From Armatimonadota bacterium (GTDB lineage: Bacteria > Armatimonadota > Armatimonadia > Armatimonadales > Armatimonadaceae): a stretch of DNA of 14,377 nucleotides. The notes beneath the pieces are model-generated. The model was not told where the DNA came from and did no database searches. It saw only the letters and a program-made list of their open reading frames with translations. The position numbers and the translations under genes were made by a program. The stretch is from contig JACMIS010000898.1 in NCBI GenBank assembly GCA_014381035.1, positions 1 through 14,377 on the forward strand, written 5' to 3'. Shown piece by piece: positions 13,131 to 14,377 of the stretch (position 1 is the first letter of the stretch; the number at the start of each line of letters is the position of its first letter).

Positions 13131-13559
13131 ATGGACAAAAAAGCGGGAGTCACCGGTTGGGAATTTGTACAGGTGACATGGGCGTTCTTGAACGAAGTTT
13201 TCGATCATGCCGCCCCGGTGATGGCACAGTATGGGCTCCATCAAAAAGCACTGGTCCTACTGGCATTGCTCGATAAAGGGGACAGCCCACAGGAGTTGGC
13301 GCATCTACTGCGGACTCCGCCGTCGACACTGAGTCATTTGTTGAAAGAATTGGAAGACAAGGAATTGATTCATCGCTCGCTCGGGGTCAGCGATAAACGC
13401 AAGTTTCATTTCGTCCGGACCGAGCGGGGGAACACGGCACTTCGGGAGGGACGCGAAGCCATCAATGAAGCGATTGCGCTACGATTGGGGAATCTGACGC
13501 CGGAGGAGCGCAGCATCGTGGAACAGGCGTTACCGTTGATTCCCCGATTACTGGTGTGA
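13131..13559 (+). CDS. MarR-family transcriptional regulator
   Basis: The 142-aa protein has the MarR winged-helix layout: N-terminal dimerisation helix region, then SPQELAHLLRTPPSTLSHLLKELEDKELIHR as the helix-turn-helix and recognition helix, then SLGVSDKRKFHFVRTERGNTAL with the SDKR wing, and a C-terminal dimerisation helix (PEERSIVEQALPLIPRL). It binds DNA as a dimer, usually as a repressor released by a small ligand or oxidation; it has no cysteine, so thiol-based sensing is unlikely. The ATG at 13131 is chosen over the in-frame TTG at 13125 because AGGAAG (13116-13121) is 9 nt upstream of the ATG and only 3 nt from the TTG. It is divergent from the epimerase gene, its most likely target, and converges on the TPR gene with 10 bp between stops. 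Confidence 0.9.
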   Translation: MDKKAGVTGWEFVQVTWAFLNEVFDHAAPVMAQYGLHQKALVLLALLDKGDSPQELAHLLRTPPSTLSHLLKELEDKELIHRSLGVSDKRKFHFVRTERGNTALREGREAINEAIALRLGNLTPEERSIVEQALPLIPRLLV

Positions 13560-13569
13560 CGAGCGACTC

Positions 13570-14376
13570 TTACTCGACATCTATCCGCGCCAATTCCGAT
13601 TTTGCCTGGGCGTTTGTCGGGTCGAGGCGCAGACACTGCTCGAACGCTTTGCGTGCTTCCGCCGACTTGCCCATGCGAACCTGAATTCTGCCGAGCGAAT
13701 ACCACGCTTCGATATATTTCGGAGCTTGCTGCACCACTACCGCGAAGTCCGCCTCTGCCTCGGCATTGCGCTTTTCGTTACCGAGAAGCACGGCGCGAAT
13801 GAAGCGGGCTTCAATGTCGGCGGGGCGCAGTTCGAGCGTTTTCGTCAGGGCGTTGATAGCTTCGGAAATAGATCCGGTCTTGCCCAGTGTCGTGCCGAGT
13901 CGGTACCACGCTTCGGTGAGCGCGGGGTTTAATCGGGTCGCCTCGCGGAACGCCGGAGCCGCGCCCGCGAGGTTTCCGGCATCCGCCAGCGCGACGCCTA
14001 GATGATAGTGCGATTGCGCGTCTTCCGGCTTGAGCCGGATCGCCTCCCGGAACGTGGCAGTAGCCTCGGGCAGCTTCCCCCGCTCCGCGAACGCGATCCC
14101 GAGATTGTTGTACAGTTCTGCCCGCGTCGGGGCACTTTTTACGGCGAGTTGGGCATGTCGCAACGCGCCCCCGAAATCTTTTTTATCGGACAGCACCAAG
14201 CCATAGTTGCTGTGCGACTGTGCGCTACGTGGGTTGACCCTGATGGCGTTAGCATACAGTGTCTCCGAGTTGCGCCACACGAGCGTTTGTGCCACGGTCC
14301 CTGCGGCGAAGACAGCTATCAGGGCACCGGCGATTATCAATGCGGTGGGTCGCTTTGGTTCGGGAACCGTTCCGAT
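13570..14376 (-). CDS. Membrane-anchored tetratricopeptide repeat protein (N-terminal part missing)
   Basis: The frame is open to the right edge, so the TTG at 14340 is not a real start. What is visible is one hydrophobic helix (ALIIAGALIAVFAAGTVAQTLVW), then WRNSETLYANAIRVNPRSAQSH, followed by six complete TPR units of 34 residues and a partial seventh at the C-terminus. The units have the usual spacing, for example YNNLGIAFAERGKLPEATATF. The helix plus 'WRNSETLY...NPRSAQSH' resembles the C-terminal end of polytopic TMTC/O-mannosyltransferase-like proteins, where several membrane helices precede the repeats. I therefore infer a larger integral-membrane protein with a soluble TPR tail for protein contacts. 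Function unknown. Stop at 13570 is 10 bp from the convergent MarR stop. Confidence 0.85.
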   Translation of the reverse strand: MGTVPEPKRPTALIIAGALIAVFAAGTVAQTLVWRNSETLYANAIRVNPRSAQSHSNYGLVLSDKKDFGGALRHAQLAVKSAPTRAELYNNLGIAFAERGKLPEATATFREAIRLKPEDAQSHYHLGVALADAGNLAGAAPAFREATRLNPALTEAWYRLGTTLGKTGSISEAINALTKTLELRPADIEARFIRAVLLGNEKRNAEAEADFAVVVQQAPKYIEAWYSLGRIQVRMGKSAEARKAFEQCLRLDPTNAQAKSELARIDVE

Positions 14377-14377
14377 A

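Overview
The window is a chromosomal stretch from a moderately GC-rich, probably Gram-negative (diderm) bacterium. The evidence for two membranes is a TonB-like protein and a large secreted-type metalloprotease. The gene mix (DUF5117/DUF4953-type metalloprotease, short-form 6-phosphogluconate dehydrogenase, retropepsin-like protein, DUF4240 protein, membrane-TPR protein) would fit Armatimonadota or a similar deep lineage, but that placement is a guess from gene content only. I see no phage, CRISPR, tRNA or rRNA. The only mobile-element-like gene is one IS200-type (Y1) transposase homologue.

Layout. (1) 3-2720, +: C-terminal bulk of a zinc metalloprotease, cut by the left edge. (2) 2730-2872: three hairpins in a row: a modest terminator, a strong intrinsic terminator, and, starting on the next base, a 35-bp near-perfect palindrome with a 3-nt loop. 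(3) 2930-3895, +: 6-phosphogluconate dehydrogenase (TTG start), convergent with a HAD-family hydrolase on the minus strand (3899-4615). (4) 4875-6656, +: TonB-like protein with a very long low-complexity linker. (5) 6896-8386, +: glucose-6-phosphate dehydrogenase. Gnd and Zwf together give the two dehydrogenases of the oxidative pentose phosphate branch; no 6-phosphogluconolactonase is seen. (6) 8417-9621, +: a tight run of small genes: an antitoxin-like 53-aa protein, a 35-aa frame, a retropepsin-like aspartic protease and a DUF4240 protein. Their starts and stops overlap. This is the most likely place for an uncharacterised multi-gene system. (7) 9705-10928, +: stand-alone trpB without trpA. 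It has no clear Shine-Dalgarno sequence and a small hairpin just before its ATG. (8) 10919-11505, +: octamer repeats and an imperfect inverted repeat leading into the Y1 transposase homologue. (9) 11582-12028, +: STAS-domain protein, convergent with an extended-SDR NAD(P)-dependent epimerase/dehydratase (12036-13049, -). (10) A MarR-family regulator (13131-13559, +) is divergent from the epimerase, with a palindromic operator candidate between them. (11) 13570-14376, -: TPR-rich C-terminus of a membrane protein, cut by the right edge.

Most genes are ordinary housekeeping or accessory genes in short transcription units. The two convergent pairs at 3895/3899 and 12028/12036 are packed with only a few bases between stops. 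Functional links I would defend are Zwf/Gnd (same pathway), MarR/epimerase (divergent pair with shared operator) and the coupled 8417-9621 cluster. The rest look like unrelated neighbours.
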